Source: Wenzhouxiangella sp.
GTDB taxonomy: Bacteria; Pseudomonadota; Gammaproteobacteria; Xanthomonadales; Wenzhouxiangellaceae
Direction: 5' to 3'
DNA: 7,567 bases
NCBI GenBank assembly: GCA_007135355.1
Contig: SLJA01000143.1
Coordinates: 1-7,567, forward strand
Positions 4,977 through 7,567 of the stretch are shown in pieces. How positions within the stretch are numbered: the first letter of the stretch is position 1; the number at the start of each line of letters is the position of its first letter. The notes under the pieces were generated by a model. That model ran no database searches and had not been told where the DNA came from. It saw only the letters and a list, made by a program, of their open reading frames with translations. Position numbers and translations under genes: made by a program.

Positions 4977-7567
4977 AATAGATCGACTCCAGTTTTTGAA
5001 TTTGGGCGCGTAGGTCAGCGGTGGTGCCGCGGTGTTCTTGCAGCCGCCGTCGTTCCTTGTCGACTACCTCGGCCGGCGCGTTGGCGACGAAGCGCTCGTT
5101 GGCCAGCTTTTTCTCGACCTGCTCCAGGCCTTTAAGCTCGCGCTCCAGCTGCTTGTTCAGGCGCACGAGTTCTTCGCCGACGTCGACCAAGCCGGCCAGC
5201 GGAATCAGAAGACGCATTTCGCCGGAAAGGGCTGTGGCACAGGCGGCGCTGTCGAAGTCCGATGCAACGATCTCGATTCGTTCCAGACGGGCCAGCTTGC
5301 GGATCAGATCGCCGAATCGATCCAGACGCGCGTGATCGGCCGTGCTGCCACCCTGAATCAGCAGCGGCATCGGCTTGCCGGGCGCCAGGTTGAGTTCGGT
5401 GCGGGCTGAGCGGATGGCCGAGATCACCGACTTTAGCCATTCGGCATCGGACTCGGCGGCAGCATCCGTAAGTCCGGCCGCCGGCCATGAGGTCTGACTG
5501 ACGCTGCCTGCTTCCACGCCGGCCGGGACGCGAACGCGCTGCCAGATTTCCTCGGTAATGAAGGGCACAAAGGGGTGCAGCAAGCGCAGGGTCGTCTCCA
5601 GTACATGTGCCAGGGTATGGCGCGTGGCCTTGGCGGTGACCGGGTCGGCCGCGACCGCTTCTTCGAATAGCGCCGGCTTGGACAGCTCCAGGTACCAGTC
5701 GCAGAACTCATTCCAGACGAATTCATACAAGCTGCGGGTGGCCAGGTCGAAGCGGTAGTCGGCCAGGGCCTGGTCGACCTCGGCGACGGTGCGGTTCAGG
5801 CGCGACAGGATCCAGCGCGACAGGGTGTCCAACTCGTCGTCACTCGGCGCGGGCAGGGGCTCTTCGCCCACGTTCATCTGGGTGAAGCGCGCTGCGTTCC
5901 ACAGCTTGTTCAGGAAATTCCGGTAGCCCTCGCAGCGCGCCAGATCGAACTTGATGTCGCGGCCATGGCCGGCCAGCGAGGTGAAGGTGATTCTGAGCGC
6001 ATCCGCGCCGAAGGCCGGGATGCCGTTCGGGAATTCCTCGCGGGTCGCTTTCTCGATGCGCTTGGCCAGATGCGGCCGCATCATGGCGCTGGTGCGCTTT
6101 TCGACCAGGTGCTCCAGGTCGATACCGTCGATCAGGTCCAGCGGATCCAGGATATTGCCCTTGGACTTCGACATCTTCTGGCCTTCACGGTCGCGGATCA
6201 GGCCGGTGATGTAGACCTGCTCGAATGGCACCTTGGCCGTAAAGTGCCCGGTCATCATGACCATGCGCGCGACCCAGAAAAAGATGATGTCGAAGCCGGT
6301 AATCAGCACCGCGGTCGGCAGGTAGCGCTCGAAGCCCTCGGAAGCCATGCGCTCCGGATCCGGCCAGCCCAGGGTCGAATGGGCCCACAGGGCCGAGGAG
6401 AACCAGGTCTCCAGTACGTCCTCGTCCTGGCTCAGCGTCAGCTCCGCCGGCAGCGCATGCCGCTCGCGCACCTCCGCCTCGCTGCGGCCGACGTAGATGT
6501 GGCCGGCTTCGTCATACCATGCGGGGATGCGATGGCCCCACCACAGCTGGCGGCTGATGCACCAGTCCTGCAGGTTCTCCATCCAGTGGCGGTAGGTGCT
6601 GATCCAGTTGCCGGGCACGAACTCGACCTGGCCGGACTCGACCAGGTCCAGGCCCAGTCGGCCCAGTTCGTCCATCTTCACGAACCACTGGTCGGTCAGG
6701 TAGGGCTCGATGATCTGGCCCGAGCGGTCGCCGCGCGGGATGACCATGGCGTGCGGCTTTTCCTCGATCAACAGGCCTTCGGTCTTCAGGTCTTCAATTA
6801 CCCGCGCGCGCGCTTCGAATCGATCCAGGCCGCGGTAGCGGGCCGGGGCCTGGTCGTTGATGGTGGCGGTGGGGGTGAAGATGTTGATCGGCTCGAAGCC
6901 GTGGCGGGCGCCGACCTCCCAGTCGTTGAAATCGTGGGCCGGGGTGATCTTGACACAGCCGGTGCCGAACTCGGGGTCGACATAGCTATCGGCGATCACC
7001 GGGATCTGGCGCCCGGTCAGCGGCAGTTCGACGGTCTGGCCGACCAGATCGCGATAGCGCGCGTCGTCGGGATGGACCGCCACGCAGACATCGCCGAGCA
7101 GGGTTTCAGGGCGGGTGGTGGCGACCACCACGTCGCCGCGTCCGTCGGTGCGCGGGTAGCGGATCGACCAGATCTTGCCCTGCTCGTCGCTGTTGACCAC
7201 TTCCAGGTCCGAAATGGCGGTCTGCAGCACCGGGTCCCAGTTGACCAGGCGCGGGCCGCGGTAGATCAGGCCTTCCTCGTGCAGGCGCACGAAGGTTTCG
7301 GTGACCGCCTCGGACAGGTCCGGATCCATGGTAAAGCGCTCGCGCGACCAGTCGGCCGAAGCGCCCAGGCGGCGCATCTGGCGGGTGATGGTCGAGCCGG
7401 ACTCGTGTTTCCACTGCCATACGCGCTCAATGAAGTCCTCACGCGTATAGTCGTCGCGCTTGCCGCCTTCGGCTTCGATCTGGCGGGTGACCACCATCTC
7501 GGTGGCGATCCCGGCGTGGTCGACGCCGACCTGCCACAAGGTATCGCGACCGCGCATGCGCATGAGC
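4975..7567 (-). CDS. valS: Valyl-tRNA synthetase, lacking its N-terminal end (outside the window)
   Basis: The class I enzyme charges tRNA-Val with valine in the cytoplasm and edits threonyl-tRNA-Val. The frame is open to the right edge; about 863 residues are seen. The E. coli enzyme has 951, and some 70 residues, including the HIGH signature, lie outside. Residues counted from the ATG at 7563: GRDTLWQVGVDHAGIATEM (5-23), the CP1 editing domain with VATTRPETLLGD (147-158) and TGCVKITPAHDFNDWEVG (201-218), the second half of the catalytic core with DWCISRQLWWGHRIPAWY (333-350), the KMSKS loop at 463-467, the anticodon-binding helical domain after about 570, and a C-terminal coiled coil from about 795 to 862. 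The stretch from IDLEHLVEKRTSAMM to FPNGIPAFGADALR is of the E. coli type. No frameshift is seen. The ATG at 7563 is internal to the protein and is not its start. Confidence 0.98.
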   Translation of the reverse strand, partial: LMRMRGRDTLWQVGVDHAGIATEMVVTRQIEAEGGKRDDYTREDFIERVWQWKHESGSTITRQMRRLGASADWSRERFTMDPDLSEAVTETFVRLHEEGLIYRGPRLVNWDPVLQTAISDLEVVNSDEQGKIWSIRYPRTDGRGDVVVATTRPETLLGDVCVAVHPDDARYRDLVGQTVELPLTGRQIPVIADSYVDPEFGTGCVKITPAHDFNDWEVGARHGFEPINIFTPTATINDQAPARYRGLDRFEARARVIEDLKTEGLLIEEKPHAMVIPRGDRSGQIIEPYLTDQWFVKMDELGRLGLDLVESGQVEFVPGNWISTYRHWMENLQDWCISRQLWWGHRIPAWYDEAGHIYVGRSEAEVRERHALPAELTLSQDEDVLETWFSSALWAHSTLGWPDPERMASEGFERYLPTAVLITGFDIIFFWVARMVMMTGHFTAKVPFEQVYITGLIRDREGQKMSKSKGNILDPLDLIDGIDLEHLVEKRTSAMMRPHLAKRIEKATREEFPNGIPAFGADALRITFTSLAGHGRDIKFDLARCEGYRNFLNKLWNAARFTQMNVGEEPLPAPSDDELDTLSRWILSRLNRTVAEVDQALADYRFDLATRSLYEFVWNEFCDWYLELSKPALFEEAVAADPVTAKATRHTLAHVLETTLRLLHPFVPFITEEIWQRVRVPAGVEAGSVSQTSWPAAGLTDAAAESDAEWLKSVISAIRSARTELNLAPGKPMPLLIQGGSTADHARLDRFGDLIRKLARLERIEIVASDFDSAACATALSGEMRLLIPLAGLVDVGEELVRLNKQLERELKGLEQVEKKLANERFVANAPAEVVDKERRRLQEHRGTTADLRAQIQKLESIY

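Overview
The window is GC-rich chromosomal DNA that reads as gammaproteobacterial, plausibly Xanthomonadales/Lysobacterales-like or a relative. The reasons are a gammaproteobacterial-type ValRS, a TonB-dependent receptor, and a membrane TolB-like/TPR protein of a kind common in that group. The assignment rests on recalled family resemblance, not on a search.

Layout from left to right. The 3' end of a TonB-dependent outer-membrane receptor gene runs to 236 (+) and is followed by an excellent intrinsic terminator (265-298), a 28-nt perfect palindrome plus T6. One base after the T-tract (300) begins a complete group II intron of the terminator-targeting type (bacterial class C, IIC). It has a GTGCG 5' end, a long structured 5' RNA, an intact 425-aa reverse transcriptase/maturase (895-2172), domain V with a CGC triad, domain VI with a bulged branch-point A, and a 3' end at 2244. 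Two bases further on lies the stop codon of a convergent minus-strand gene for a small secreted cysteine-containing protein (2247-2678). Upstream of it on the same strand is a 661-codon gene for a three-helix membrane protein with a TolB-like domain and a TPR array (2743-4728, GTG start). A 246-bp intergenic region (4729-4974) holds a sigma70-like promoter with an overlapping dyad, a leader hairpin and a long hairpin at the end of the next gene. The rest of the window is valS on the minus strand, open at the right edge, so its 5' end with the HIGH motif lies outside.

How the parts fit. The intron used the receptor gene's terminator as a landing pad between two convergent transcription units and broke no reading frame. 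The TolB-like/TPR protein and the small secreted protein are 64 bp apart on one strand and are probably co-transcribed. Both have parts predicted to be outside the cytoplasm, but their function is unknown. valS is a housekeeping gene and is probably a separate transcription unit. I see no CRISPR array, tRNA, rRNA, defence cassette or prophage. The only clearly mobile component is the intron, and I find no sequence evidence for a wholly new system. The least-explained items are the two-gene envelope unit and its control region.
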